A DNA stretch of 64,000 nt from Adenophora triphylla var. japonica (taxonomy: Eukaryota > Streptophyta > Magnoliopsida > Asterales > Campanulaceae). Under the pieces are notes generated by a model. The model did not search any database, had not been told where the DNA came from, and was given only the letters and a program-made list of their open reading frames with translations. The stretch spans positions 499,001-563,000 of the forward strand of contig JAFEMH010000930.1 in the NCBI GenBank assembly GCA_022495995.1, given 5' to 3'. The translations under genes and the position numbers were made by a program. Shown here in pieces: positions 1-11,841 of this stretch (position 1 is its first letter; each line of letters starts with the position of its first letter).

Positions 1-330
1 CGGCTCAACACCATGTCACTCCCTGGGGTATTAGTGGACAATGGATCATCGGTAAATGTCCTTCCCCTCAAAGATGATGAGGGCCCTCCGCATAAATGAA
101 AGGCGCGTGATCCCATCTACCCGGACCGTCAAAGCCTACGACGGTTCGTCTCGTCCCATTCTCGGGGACAAGTGACTCGAACTCGTACGAAACCCAAATG
201 GTGCCCGCAAAGTTCCATGTAATGGATATCCTCCGAGTTCACACTCTACTAGGCGCCCTTGGTTGCATCACATGAAAGCCATAGCCTCCACTCTCCACCA
301 ATGCGTCAAATTCATCAACCGGCAGGAGAC
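1..330 (+). pseudogene. T1 aspartic protease remnant
   Basis: Frame 1 opens with residues LVDNGSSVNVLPL, the retroviral-type aspartic protease active-site loop in the D-N-G-S form used by plant Ty3/gypsy elements. After a frame change come VKAYDGSSR and, after another change, RPWLHHMKAIASTLHQ, which are typical downstream protease blocks of the Tat lineage. The enzyme would cut the Gag-Pol polyprotein. At least two frameshifts and a TGA near 172 destroy it. The start is outside the window. Confidence 0.8.
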
Positions 331-974
331 CTTGAAGTCATAAGGGGTGACAGCTTCCTCATAGGGAACGAAGCCGAAACAATAGCCAAGAACACCCACA
401 GCCAAACACCGGGCTACATCCTTCAAGAGGCAAGTCTCGCCAAGATCCTTTGGAATCTAGCGATGCCAACTATGTCGACACACTCAAGCAAGCGTACTCC
501 GAAGAAGTTCGATTCATCAAATTTAATTGCTATTTCCAACACTTGGAGTCGTATCGAAGGAAACGCCGAACGCCGCCATGATACAGTGCACACAAGTCCC
601 CGGTCCTCAATCACGCATTTGTCGCATTCTCGCAAACCCATTCTTCGCCTCGCCGGCGAGGAGATTTTCATGATAAAAGTCAAGCAAACACCGACGTACT
701 CGGCTCGAATCTATGAACGTCGTGTGGGACGTCCTCCTTGCCGAACTACCCGCCAAGCCTTTCCGCTCGAGTATGGGACATGAGATTTTTCTAGTACCAC
801 CGAGACGCAATGCGTCCTTACATCCGGATTGAGCGGTCGATTGTGACGAAACGGAAGTCCCTGCACTGAGGAAGATCCCTACATCCACATGCTCGCCTTT
901 CGCATGCCAAACACAGCTGATTCTCGGTTCGCACAAAGAGATGATAGCAACGATCAAGAGGGAGCACAGAGACC
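331..974 (+). other. T1 protease-RT linker, no intact ORF
   Basis: This is the segment between protease and the RT-side linker. Short stretches in changing frames look like decayed coding sequence, but I recognise no domain. The ORFs here, on both strands, have no family signature and I take them as chance. Confidence 0.45.
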
Positions 975-2390
975 ATGCCTTTCCCGGTTTTGAAGCCACC
1001 GACGCCGATGCCTTTAAAGAATTGGGAAACTCTCTCGGGCCCGTCCGCGACCAAAGAGGAAATGATCACCAAGCTTGGATTGGTCCCCCGTCCTTTCGTG
1101 TCAACCTTTGTAAAATCCTCCGAGTCTCTCATTGTTGAGTTCGAGTCTCTCGAGTCGTCCGATGGCCTTACGCCTGAAGACTACGAATCTGTAGCGAACG
1201 TTGTATTCCCCTTCGTCTTCAATGAAATGATGAACCTTTCTGAGTATCCCTTAATTGCCACTTTAACTAATGATGAATTAACTAATAATCTAAAAACAGT
1301 TAATAACGATTCACTAGATGAAGAGGCAGACACATTAAATGAACAATATATCAAAGAAATCTTTAAGCAGGTTGTCCGGAAAGAGGAAAATCGAGCCCAA
1401 GCTGCCGAAGAGATTTTGACAAGTGTGAATTTGGGAACTGCGAAAGAGCCTAAAGAGACGCAGATTGGTAGTTTCTTCGAAGGGACTGAAAGGGACGCCC
1501 TAATTGAGCTGCTAAAAGAATTCATGGATGTGTTCGCATGGTCCTATAAAGATATGCCATGCCTCGATCCTTCCATAGTTGAGCACCGAATACCGCTCGA
1601 CCCAGAAGTCAAGCCGCAGCGTAAGCTAAGAAGAATTAAGCCCGAATGGTCCTTACAAGTGAAAGAGGAGATAGAAAAGATGCTCGTAAGGTGGTTCATC
1701 GTGGTCATTGAATACCCAACATGGTCCGTCCAACATAGCGACGGTGACCAAGGCCAACGGAAAGATCCGATGCCGCGTAGACTTCAGAGACTTGAACAAA
1801 GCCCCAAAAGACGATTTCCCTCGCCAAACATCGACATTTTGGTAGATTCCACGGCCAACCACGAAGTCAAATCTTTCGTCGATGGTTTTGCCGCTACAAC
1901 CAAATCAAAATGGCAGAAGAAGATCAAGCCAAAACAGCCTTTCACAACCCCTCGGGGCACATATCGCTACACTGGCCATGCCATTCGGACTAAAGAATGC
2001 CGGGGCTACGTACTGCAGGGCGCTACACTGCTCCATGACATGATCCACAAAGAAATTGAGGTCTATGTGGACGACATGATAATACATTCCAGAGGATCGA
2101 TGGCCAAAGCACTTTGTTGATTTGAGAAAATTCTTCGCCGCCTCCGAGACCACAAAGATGAGACCGAATCCACCAAGTGCACTTTCTGTAAGACGAGGCA
2201 AGGTACTAGGATATATGGTGACGTAACGGGGAATCGAAGTAGATCCCCGTAAAATCAAGGCGATAGTTGAAATGAAGCCACCACGACACCGACGTAAGTG
2301 AAATCCTTCATGGGAAGACCGCAATACATAAGCCGCTTTGTAAATCACCGACCTCGATCTCGCGAGCCAATCTTCAAGTTGATGAAAAAG
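975..2390 (+). pseudogene. T1 RT-side linker and reverse transcriptase remnant
   Basis: An open stretch of 381 codons begins with an acidic linker (about residues 50-160) homologous to the linker of element A at 25,945-26,270: both have FPxxLN...LSEYP and NDELTNN. It continues with AWSYKDMPCLDPSIVEHRIPL, the classic segment just before a Tat RT, then EEIEKM and, near residue 365, YVDDMI, the catalytic YxDD box of reverse transcriptase. Between these the RT palm is compressed and out of frame, so internal deletions and frameshifts are present. It is non-functional. The ATG shown is only the first in the open frame; the natural protein is part of a polyprotein. Confidence 0.82.
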
Positions 2391-3330
2391 AATGCCTACA
2401 CGTAATGGACCCTTAATGTCACGCCTTGCCTTTGAACAGATTAAGGCATACCTTGTGAATCCCCGATTCTCTCGCCCACCACATCGGCAAAAGCCACTCT
2501 TGCTATATCTAACTGTCACTGATACAAAGAATTGGGGCTATGCTAGCTCAAGAGAAAAAAGATTCCAAAGTCGAAAACGCCATCTATTTCGTAGCGTAAA
2601 GCTCCAAGGAAGCGAACTCAATTACTCGCTTGCGAGAAGACTTGCGCAGTTTGGTCCGGTAGTGGGAAAGTTGAAACACTACATGCAGCCTCACCCGATA
2701 CATCTTGTTTCAAGGATAGACCCCATCAAATATCTGTTTCGACAAGCCTTCCATCTCCATGAGATTGGCAAAATGGTCGTTCTTTTGGCCGAATATGACA
2801 TCGCTTATGTTTCAAGGAAATCCGTAAAAGGACGCATAATGGCGTAACATCTCGGCCGATTTCCCAAGTGATGAGTCCCGAGGACTCGAACCTCAATTTC
2901 CCGATGATGGAATCTTCGCTCTAGAAGGAGAAAATCGCTGCAACTCTTCTTCGACGGGCGTCAAACAAAAGGGGGAACGGGATAGGAATGCTTCTCGGTC
3001 GATCCTACCGACGAACACACCCCCATAGCAAGCAAGGCCGAACTTCGAAGTCACCAACAACGCCGCCGAATATGAAGCTTGCATAGCCGGGTTGGAAGCC
3101 GCCCTTGAAAGAAATATCAAGGAATTGGAGGTGTACGGTGACTCGCCCTCATCATCAATCAGTCTCTAACAAATGGAAGACCGTGGATCCGGGTTTGCGT
3201 AAGTATCATGCTTACATGGAAGAGTTAGTAACTCAATTCAAAGAAATCACTTTCATTACCTCGCCAAGAGACCGAAACAGTTCGCATGCTCGGCTACACT
3301 AGCCTCTCTTGTCGAAATACCCGAAGGAAA
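2391..3330 (+). pseudogene. T1 RT connection and RNase H remnant
   Basis: Residues resembling AFEQIKAYLVNP, KPLLLYLTVTD and HYMQPHPIHLVSRIDP (2,392-2,847) are the RT-RNase H connection of Tat elements. Downstream, FFDG (about 2,950), a frame-shifted NNAAEYEACIAGLEAALE (about 3,057-3,110) and DSPSSSISL (about 3,139) match the catalytic blocks of the Ty3/gypsy RNase H, which degrades the RNA of the RNA-DNA hybrid. Several frameshifts and stops separate the blocks. Confidence 0.75.
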
Positions 3331-4640
3331 GTCTCGTTAAACCATTCGTAGCCTGAGAAGAGAAAACCCCGCCTATTGCTTCGAAATTGAAGCGGAAGCC
3401 GAACCGATCAATGATCCCCGGTACACTCGCATTTACCAAGCACTAAGGATGGCGAGGCCTCTTTCAAAAACGAAGATGGGGAATATAAAGAAGGAATCAA
3501 AGCAAAAGTCTCTCACTCGAAGCGGCTCGCCTCCCATTATGTTCTTTTGGGAAACATGTTATACAAAAACGTTATCAAGGCCCCTCCCCGCGATGTATCG
3601 CAAACAAGAGGCTACCGAACTCATGAAAGAAATACATGGTGGTACTCGCGCCCTCACATGAATGCTCGAGCTCGATGCAAATCATACCGAGAATGGGGTA
3701 TTTTTGGATCACCATGGAAGCCGACCGCATCCAGCTTTGTCAAAAGCCGCGACAAATGTCGGGCCGATACTCAAATCTTAATCACTTGCCTCCTCACGAG
3801 TTATACCGCATGACAACCCTCGCCTTTCGTCACTGGGAATTGATGTCATAGGCAAAATCACACCATCGTGCAAGAACGGCCACGAGTTCGCCCCGGTAGC
3901 CGTGGATTATTTCACCAAGTGGGTTGAAGCCAAGTCCTACAAAATCCTCAATTCAAAGAAAGTCGCCCTCTTCATCAAAGAAAACATCATGTGCCGATAC
4001 GGGTTGCCGCCGAAATCATTTCGTATAATGGATCCCACTTCAAGGGGAATGTGAAAAGTTGCCGGCGGAATTCCGAATAACCCGTCACAAGTCATCTCCC
4101 TACAGCCCCAAACCAACGGAGCCGTCGAAGCAAAGCAAACAAGACTCGAAAATATCATCCTAAGATGGCCGTCCAAGGCGTAGATTGGCCCGAGAAGTTA
4201 CACTGCACTCGGGGCTACGTAACACGCCGTAACGGCAACCGGGGAAACACCTTTTGCCCTCACATACGGAATGGAAGCCGTACTCCCAATCGAGCCGGAA
4301 ATCCCCTCGCTCCGTATACCGCCGGAAAGCCGTATCAACGAGGTCGAATGGCTCCAAAGTCGCCATGATGAATTGGCCCTACTAGACGAACGCCGATCAA
4401 GGCCATGGAACACATCCGAGCCTACCAAGGAAGAATGGCCGAGCCTTCGACAAGAAAGTAAAGCATCGGGAGATCCGAGAAGGTGATCTCGTTCTAAAAG
4501 AAAAGCCCCCAGCCCGTATCAACCCTCTCGCAAATGGGAGCCTCAGATGGGTCGGGCCATATGTCAGTCCGTAAGATCTTCTCCTGAGGAGCCATGCAAC
4601 TCGCACTCGACGGAATCCCTTTGTACACCCAAAGGAATGG
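3331..4640 (+). pseudogene. T1 integrase remnant
   Basis: Degenerate blocks in several frames follow the integrase order: a region after LLGNMLYK (about 3,540) for the zinc-binding N-terminus; FAPVAVDYFTKWVEAKS (about 3,890-3,940) and HSPYSPKPTEPSK (about 4,095) for the catalytic core; and AFTYGMEAVLPIEPEIPSLRI with QSRHDELALLDERR (about 4,260-4,400) for the Tat integrase C-terminus. The last block, KEKPPARINPLANGSLRWVGPY, ends near 4,562. No chromodomain is seen, as expected for Tat. Every block is offset by indels. Confidence 0.78.
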
Positions 4641-4649
4641 TGACAAGCC

Positions 4650-4887
4650 GCGTATACTACGCGTAAAAAAAAAAAACAAAAAAAACAAAAAAAAAAAAAA
4701 AAACAAAAAAAGAGTGCTAAAAAGAGTAATACCCAACTAGGTTAGAAACCCGAAAAGGGCGGCCTAGGTAAAAACAGGTTGCACCAAAAAAAAAAAAAAA
4801 AAAAAAACAAAAAAAAAGAGTGCTAAAAGAGTAATACCCAACTAGGTTAGAAACCCGAAAAGGGCGGCCTAGGTAAAAACAGGTCAC

Positions 4888-4919
<32 letters not shown>

Positions 4920-4925
4920 AAAAAA
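4650..4925 (+). repeat. Post-integrase ~107-bp repeat, two units with A-tracts
   Basis: The block from gagtgctaaaa through aataccc, aactaggtt, gggcggcctagg and aaacagg occurs at about 4,711 and again at about 4,818, separated by long A-runs. The same unit, on the other strand and diverged, occurs three times at 40,871-41,170 and again in the right arm at 43,400-43,670. The repeat is therefore a lineage feature of the region just after integrase, not a local accident. Confidence 0.8.
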
Positions 4926-4940
4926 GAGTTCACTGTGTTG

Positions 4941-4985
4941 AACTACGAAGACCCGAGCTCCTCAAAATGAGGGGAACGTAGGCAA
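4941..4985 (+). promoter_or_regulatory. Conserved CTACG/CGTAG structured motif, copy a
   Basis: Outer arms CTACG (4,943-4,947) and CGTAG (4,977-4,981) enclose a perfect inner hairpin, CCTCA (4,960-4,964) loop AAA TGAGG (4,968-4,972). Related copies with different inner stems occur in the other Tat-type elements of the window. Function unknown. Confidence 0.65.
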
Positions 4986-5195
4986 ATGAAACGGTTCGGT
5001 CTAAAGCACAAATAAAAGCCATACTTTGGCATCAATACAATTGGTCGACCATGAAAGCGTCTCGAAAAACTCTAAAGCAATTCAAATATTCATTACAAGT
5101 TAAAAGCTCTTTGATGAGTCTAAGCCCGATTCATTCCTACAACCGGCAACCTCGCTAAAAGAAAACTAAGATACATAATCAAACTAATGTGTCTG

Positions 5196-6860
5196 TCATG
5201 GCAAGAAAGGGATACTTGGAAACCTCGTAGTCACTCCAAGCCACTCGTATCGGCCTCTCCCTTCTTCTTCCCCTCCGAGTCTTTCTCTTCGAACCGGAAA
5301 AATGTCGGTATTCCTCCTACCAAGCTCGTATAGGAACAGGTCTATCAAACCGCCTCTCGTCGTGGCCTTAGTAGCCCTAGCGTCATCCCTCATCTCCTGT
5401 AACCTAGCCGGTAACATAGGAGCCCTCCTCTCCCGTCTCTTGACGTAAGCCTCATAATCGCCACGCGCCGTCCGCTCCCGTCATGAGGATTGGCCCTCGC
5501 CTCGGCCCTCCTCCTCTCGTAAACAGCCAGTCCTCCGCACCCACAATGGCCTCACGCCGCCTCAAAATAGCCACCCGAGTCCCTCCTGCATGCCCCTCGT
5601 ACCAATCCAGTACCAAGTGGTCAAGAACACCTGGCCTCTGACGCTCGAGAATGACCCGAGGAGGAAAGGCATCATACCTCCATGCTCGGGAAAGAAATGG
5701 AAACACCGAGGGATCATCCATGGAAACAGGAGCCACCACCCCGGTGGCTACATCATCAAAGCCCTCCAAAGGAACCCGCTCCAAGCCAAACCGCCTCAGG
5801 ACCAGAGCCTAATGTAGAAACCGGACCGAGAAAGCCCCTAAGCATAACCACATGGGACCCGCCCCGAAGCACTCGCGAGTCTCCACCCGCCAATGAGGCA
5901 CCAACCATCTGATATCTTCACCCTGCGACCCGCCATCCAACGCTCCCACGAGCCCCGATCATCAAAATCTACATCAACACCTCTCCCGGCAAAAGTCCAA
6001 GGCTCCGATCATATCGTAGGTTTCCCGAAGAACCCCCAAACGCTCCATCGCCCACTGTGGTCAAGAGAAACGGGCCGCCCCCGCGCATATACCGCCGTCC
6101 GTAGCTAACTGTCGAGAGCATGAAAAGTCTCCCCAAGAATCAAAGGAACGACATCTCTCGCCTGTGCGACAGCTGAACGACAACATCCAAAGAGACCGAT
6201 GGCAGATCCCAAAGGAATAGACCATGAACAGGGTGCTAAACATACAAAGGGCAAAGGCATCCCAATAGGCATCATCCACCAAACCTAGGCCCCTAAATCT
6301 GTCGGGAAGACCGGAAATATCGAAATGATCGGGACCGCGGATCATACCTTGCGCTTCCTCCGGAAAGATGAAGGAGGACGCACACCGTCAACAAAAGAAG
6401 CCCCTCCGGCAAAGGGACCGCTATCTCTTCCACCTCCGACCTCCAAGCAAGGCCCGAAATTCTTCGACACGGAACAATCTCGTTGAAGGAAAGGCAAAAG
6501 ACATGCCTTCTAGTATCCCAAAACGAAGAAGAAGCTCTTAAGAGGTCATAATCCGAACCAATTCTTCGAGAGACCACAAGCATCGTACCTTGTACCTTTC
6601 TTCAAAGAATGATCTTCTCTCGTGCATGATCTCCCTACACCACTCCTTGAACTTTTCAAAGAACAACATTTACCTTTCTTTGGACAATTTTGGAGAATTT
6701 TTGGCCATTTCCATGGTTTTTCTCTCTTTTTCCCGAAAATGGCCGTTTGACTCGGAGGTTGAAGAGGATATTTGAATTTGAAATAAAGCAAGACCAGTCT
6801 CGAACTAAAATTAAAGGACAAAGGTCGAAACCGCCCTATCCGCGCGGATGAGTTTGCCAA
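5196..6860 (-). pseudogene. T1 antisense ORF remnant, possibly DUF7745-like
   Basis: Opposite to T1, blocks in shifting frames read RRHVFCLSFNEIVPC (about 6,500), GPDHFDISGLPDRFRGLGLVDDAYWDAFAL (about 6,250-6,340) and, after a frame change, VVPLILGETF (about 6,140). The pattern of a short acidic charged motif, then an A-Y-W-D-A-F-A-L block, then I-L-G-E-T-F resembles what I recall of the antisense ORFs of Tat elements grouped as DUF7745. That family call is from memory and uncertain. The remnant is full of indels and stops and lies downstream (in its own sense) of the PMD remnant. Confidence 0.4.
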
Positions 6861-7140
6861 AAAAAAATCCGCAATGTACCCAAGCCGCTACACCAAAAGA
6901 GGAATATTCCGTCCCGTTGCTCGAAACCCGTGCAAAAACCTCCCCAAACCACCCATATACCAAACACCCTTGCAAAAAAAACCAAGGCTCATGCAACACT
7001 GCATTCATATTGCATTGCATTCATAAAATAAAATCCTAAATTATTACATTCCAAAAAAAAAAAAGAGAGTGTGCATAAAAAAAAAAAAACAAACAAACAT
7101 AAATAAAATCCTAAATTATTACATCCAAAAAAAAAAAATG
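6838..7140. other. A-rich spacer with CG palindrome and ~60-bp duplication
   Basis: ATCCGCGCGGAT (6,838-6,849) is a perfect 12-bp palindrome that recurs at 10,189-10,200 and, with one end lost, at about 12,648. A segment with aaaatcctaaattattacat followed by an A-run and gtgtgcataa is present twice (about 7,024-7,080 and 7,102-7,149). No gene is seen. Confidence 0.6.
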
Positions 7141-7159
7141 TGTGCATAATCAGTACAAA

Positions 7160-9153
7160 TCTAAATCTCAAAAAAAATCAATCGGAGTCTCCAAAGACCC
7201 GATGTCTCCCCGCCCCTCTTGCGACTCTGCCCGCTCCTCAGAGCCCCGAAAATCTCAGCTCGGGAATCGTCCTCGTCTCCAGAGAGAGGCTCGTCAGACC
7301 AACCGGCACGCCCGATAGGGCAAGCCGAGATCTCGCGAAAAAGTCGTATCCGAAGGCGAAGGCGTCTGACTCCCGCACGTACGAAGACGACCCGCCATGC
7401 CGCCAATACGTGTCCCTGCCCGTGTGGATCCCCGAGAATGACGTGATCCGAAGGCAACACCGCACGAGGATCAAGGAGAGGAGACAAAGGAGTCTCTGAA
7501 GAAGTCTCCGAGCGAATAGGGAAGCCTCCCGTCCGACAGCGCCGCCGTGGTCGCCTGCTCTAGCTCGAGGAGCCCCGCAAGCGACCATCCTCCCGATGAA
7601 TCTCTTGGCCTCGATCACTTGCTTCGCGCCTTCGACGACCACCTCCGAAAACTGCACAAAAGCAATAGCGTCAAAAAAAAAAAAAGGTGATGCTAAAGAT
7701 GATGAAACAAAAGAAAGAAAAGAAGGGAAAAAGGTGAAACCATACCTTCATACTCCTGACGAGGCCGGAAAGCTCGTGGAAGTCGCTCGGCCGAGGGATC
7801 TCGCACCCTCAATCGGACCCCATCCCGGATATAGGAAAATCCGTCCGAGGGTACCGCGAGATCCCAAGCCCCTCCCTATCCGTAACCCGAGGCATCCTCG
7901 CCTCCTCAAGACGAATGTCGCATACGGCTCAATCGCCACGAAGTCCGAGAAGTGCCGGCTCGCTCGGTAATCATCCTGTGTCACTGACCGATCGCCGGTG
8001 CATCATATCGGCGGGAGGCTCCACCGGTGTCCTCAAAGGCGAAGTTCACGCCATGCCGGCGCGTCACCCTCTCTCCTGCATAATATGCATCGCAGTCGAC
8101 CCTCAAAATCCTCCGCCGCACCGGCCCGTATCTCGCCGCCTTCACCAAGCGCTACCTCAAAGCGATCCTGTGGGAAGAATATCATCCCCTCATCCGTCTC
8201 GCCTCCGTCAAAGGAAGGCAATCCGCGTACCGAGAGTCGTACGCCCCGGAGCTTATCTTCTCCCGGCATGCTTGGACCAAGACCGCATGGCCGGATACGC
8301 CCGACGTACTCCGCCGCCGCCGCCACACCGTGACGTGGAAAACTCCAACGCCCATACCGCGAAAGGTAAAAATCCAATCAATCCAAAGGCAAAAGAAAAG
8401 TGCGTGCTCAAAAAAAAAAAAAAAGAGAGGGAAAGCAAAAAGAGAGCTTATACCTCCGTGGCAAACTCGAAGCAAGACAGTGAGCTCACAGCCTTCCTAC
8501 TGCACCTATCAAGAGCAAAATAAAGCTCGCCACCCGGCCTCTCCCCACGAGACATCTCCGCCGTCTCCATGTCCTCCAAGGACCTCAAAGAAGGCAAAGA
8601 CCGCCGTCCCTCAAGCATGTCCAAAGAGCGTGCTCGAGAAAGCAAACCACAAGAAGGCCCCGGCAACTGATCGGCGCCTATCCTCTCCTCCCCACCTCAT
8701 AGCTCGCTATGGTCTCCACAATCTTGCCGTAGACCACGGCATACTCCATCCCCATCCCCTTTTTGGGAATAGGGAAAATCCCGTAAGAGCTCGCAGATCG
8801 GCATCGCCGTAGCTATCCCGCCACTCAATGCCGCGTCCATTAAAGGACAGCCCGTAATCGCAAAGATAGTCCTGAGGGCGTAACCGTAGCCTCGCCCCGT
8901 AAGAAGTGGAAGGTGCGGGTCGCGCCCCACCAAGGCCGCGCCAGAGCAAACATCAAGCCCTTGCTCTTAGGAACTTGACCACCCCTCAAGCACTCGACGA
9001 ACTCCCGTGCAGCCCCGTCTCGACAACAACTGCCTCTGACTCGGCAAAGCTCCTCGGCCCGCATCCAAGCCGGTCCCACAAGTCAATCACAGACTCCACC
9101 GATCCTCGAGTCTTCATCTTGTTCAGCTGCTCCGTCACAAAACGGTTTCCGCC
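7160..9153 (-). pseudogene. T1 antisense plant mobile domain (PMD) gene remnant
   Basis: Reading leftwards, an acceptor AG (9,154-9,155) precedes coding text with MKTRGSVESVIDLWDRL and, after frame changes, WWGATRTFHFLRGEATVTP (about 8,880-8,920), ALDRCSRKAVSSLSCFEFATEV (about 8,450-8,530) and VWALEF (about 8,350). Each block aligns in order with the better preserved PMD gene at 52,866-55,297 (LRTRGSPEVIGRLWDSL, WWETTHSFHFSWGETTVTP, ALDDVSRGKAKYFTCCHLAFEV, AWAFEYF). PMD proteins are plant proteins of transposon ancestry. Downstream open frames at 7,161-7,657 may be later exons. Multiple indels make it a pseudogene. Confidence 0.65.
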
Positions 9154-9159
9154 CTGTAA

Positions 9160-10185
9160 TAAAAAAAAGAGAGAAAGAGAAAATGTCAAAAAGATTGCAT
9201 TTGCATTTACAAAAAAAAAAGAAAAGAAATTTCGACAACATAACAGCGTACAATGAGCACAACCCCATTTTTCTCGCATAAAAAAAAACAGTTTTCAGCA
9301 AGTCCCAATGCATTCATCAAAAAAAAAAAAAAGATGCATTCCTACGGAAGTAAAAACTCCGTCCCATTTTCAACAAAAAAAATGCATACATGCATATCAT
9401 CCATCTTACATGCAACGGGAGGAAAAATCCGTTCCACTTTTCAAAAAATACATATCCTAAACATACATACATCCCATATTGGCAAAATGCCCATTCTTTC
9501 CAAACAAAATGCATGCATTGCATCATCATTCATCAATATCAAAATTCAATTTCAAAAAAAAAATCATCATCATCATCAACATGCAATATTTAATTTCAAA
9601 AAAAAAAAAAATCATCACAATTCTTCGAATTTTCACATGTAATTTTCGAATTGAAAAAAAAAAAATGTGGCAAAAATGCCAATTCTTTTTCCCAAGCAAA
9701 ATGCACATTTTGGGTTACTCATATACTCATTACAACATGCAAAGCATCAAAATCAAGATTCAAAGCCAAGAACATCAATCGTTCGAATTTTCAAAAAAAT
9801 TTTCAAAAATCACCCAAAATTCAATTTTCAAACAAGAAATCAACAAAGGGATCAAAGGGTTTCAAAGTATACCGTTCAAGATGCGGATCCGAAGCCCAAT
9901 GTTGCCAAGCACGGGTAATGCTCCTCCTCAACCGATTGCGAAAGATTGTAATGCCTCCTCATCCGACGAGCTCCACCGCCTCCGCTACCGGGCCACGTCC
10001 TTGGCCTTGAAAAGCGCCTTCCCCGTGTTCCATTGCTCAAAAAATCGAAGAAATCGGAAGAATTTTGAAGCTTAAATGGCCAAAAATGGCGGATTTTGCG
10101 CTTTCTCTCTCGCTCTCGACAATTTCAAAAACCGAATGGGAAGAGAAAGGGCGTTGGCCCTAATTAATACCCCTGGTTTTCAAAC
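9160..10185. other. A-rich low-complexity spacer of T1
   Basis: The + strand is rich in A-runs, each often followed by tgcat or cattc, at irregular 40-70-base spacing between 9,200 and 9,720. The ORFs here are short and made of lysine, histidine and asparagine. No gene is supported. It may be the promoter side of the antisense PMD gene, whose first exon was not found. Confidence 0.5.
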
Positions 10186-10203
10186 CCTATCCGCGCGGAT
10201 AGG
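10186..10203. promoter_or_regulatory. Perfect 18-bp palindrome CCTATCCGCGCGGATAGG
   Basis: All 18 bases are self-complementary. Its 12-bp core ATCCGCGCGGAT also occurs at 6,838 and, imperfectly, at about 12,648 inside the 3' LTR, so it is a recurring T1 element. It contains CCGCGC, which fits the plant CGCG-box consensus (VCGCGB) bound by CAMTA factors. That binding is inference. Confidence 0.6.
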
Positions 10204-10327
10204 ATTGTCAGGGTCAAAATGACCCTTTTGCCCCTTAAAATTTCAAGACTCTGCAATTCAGTCCCCAACTTGCCAGAGTTAACCAAAGTCAGCCCCTTGT
10301 CAAGAAATTACCCCGGCAAAGTCAAGA

Positions 10328-11605
10328 CGTAAGACCCCCGAGAAAGATAACGAGATCCCGTATCTTTCATCAAAATCACCGGCAGCCAAACGTAAGACCG
10401 AGTGACCCGAGAAAGATAACGAGATCCCGTATCTTTCATCAAAATTGCCCCGGCAGTAAACGTAAGACCGAGTGCCCCGAGAAAGATAACGAGATCCCGT
10501 ATCTTTCATCAAAATTACCCCTAGCCAAACGTAAGACCGAGTGCCCCGAGAAAGATAACGAGATCCCGTATCTTTCATCAAAATCATTCCCTGCTAGCCA
10601 AACGTAAGACCGAGTGCCCCGAGAAAGATAACGAGATCCCGTATCTTTCATCAAAATCATCCCCTAAGCCAAACGTAAGACCGAGTGCCCCGAGAAAGAT
10701 AACGAGATCCCGTATCTTTCATCAAAATTACCCCTAAGCAAGCCAAACGTAAGACCGAGTGACCCGAGAAAGATAACGAAATCCCGTATCTTTCATCAAA
10801 ATCATCCCCCGCAGCCAAACGTAAGACCGAGTGCCCCGAGAAAGATAACGGATCCCGTATCTTTCATCAAAATTACCCCTAGCCAAACGTAAGACCGAGT
10901 GCCCCGAGAAAGATAACGAGATCCCGTATCTTTCATCAAAATTACCCCCTAGCCAAACGTAAGACCGAGTGCCCCGAGAAAGATAACGAGATCCCGTATC
11001 TTTCATCAAAATTACCCCTCAGCCAAACGTAAGACCGAGTGACCCGAGAAAGATAACGAGATCCCGTATCTTTCATCAAAATTGCCCCTAGCAAGAAACG
11101 TAAGACCGAGTGCCCCGAGAAAGATAACGAGATCCCGTATCTTTCATCAAAATTACCCCTAGCCAAACGTAAGACCGAGTGCCCTGAGAAAGATAACGAG
11201 ATCCCGTATCTTTCATCAAAATTGTCCCCGGCAGTCAAACGTAAGACCGAGTGCCCCGAGAAAGATAACGAGATCCCGTATCTTTCATCAAAATCTCCCC
11301 TAGTCAAACGTAAGACCGAGTGCCCCGAGAAAGATAACGAGATCCCGTATCTTTCATCAAAATTACCCCCGGCAGTCAAACGTAAGACCGAGTGCCCCGA
11401 GAAAGATAACGAGATCCCGTATCTTTCATCAAAATTACCCCTATAGCCAAACGTAAGACCGAGTGCCCCGAGAAAGATAACGAGATCCCGTATCTTTCAT
11501 CAAAATCTTCCCCGACAGTCAAACGTAAGACCGAGTGCCCCGAGAAAGATAACGGATCCCGTATCTTTCATCAAAATCATCCCCCGGCTAGCCAAACGTA
11601 AGACC
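10328..11605 (+). repeat. Tandem array of 18 hairpin-forming ~70-bp units in T1 3' region
   Basis: Eighteen full units and one partial, each with cgtaagaccgagtg, then GAAAGATA, 11 bases, TATCTTTC, then a variable tail of about 10 bases. The two 8-base arms are perfect inverted repeats in nearly all units, while the tail (for example ttacccctagcc or tcatcccc) varies in sequence and length. Tandem arrays in the 3' untranslated region are a known feature of Tat/Ogre elements. ORFs called across the array are artefacts of the repeat period. Confidence 0.92.
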
Positions 11606-11710
11606 GATTTCCTGCACGAATACGTCCGATTTTCCTCAAAGAAAGGCTAACGAAATCCCCAAAGAAAGTTAACGGAATCCCAAAAGCCAACGAGATCTCG
11701 AGTAGTACTC

Positions 11711-11755
11711 GAACTACGAAAGGGCTTGATTCCCACTAGGGATACGTAGGTAGCC
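11711..11755 (+). promoter_or_regulatory. Conserved CTACG/CGTAG structured motif, copy b
   Basis: CTACG (11,714-11,718) pairs with CGTAG (11,745-11,749). Inside, TCCC (11,731-11,734) pairs with GGGA (11,739-11,742). The inner stem differs from copy a yet stays paired. Confidence 0.65.
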
Positions 11756-11841
11756 TATCATTAGGTCCAAACCCCTCGACCAAAACGGTCACCCTATCCT
11801 TCGGCAGCAGACAAAGTCCACCGAAAGGCCATTTCAAATCA

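Noticed and set aside
259..783. 174-codon + ORF after the protease
   Set aside because: It crosses the protease end in the wrong frame; the true protease text is in other frames.
7161..9256. Several + strand ORFs of 70-200 codons opposite the PMD remnant
   Set aside because: Basic, Ser/Pro/Arg-rich shadow frames without a family signature; the minus strand carries the recognisable PMD blocks.
10300..11446. Antisense and sense ORFs (DERYGISLSFSGHSVLRL repeats and others)
   Set aside because: Tandem-repeat artefacts.
10300..11600. CRISPR-like array (regular repeats with internal palindrome)
   Set aside because: The tails between arms are near-identical variants, not unique spacers, and the context is a plant retrotransposon 3' region.
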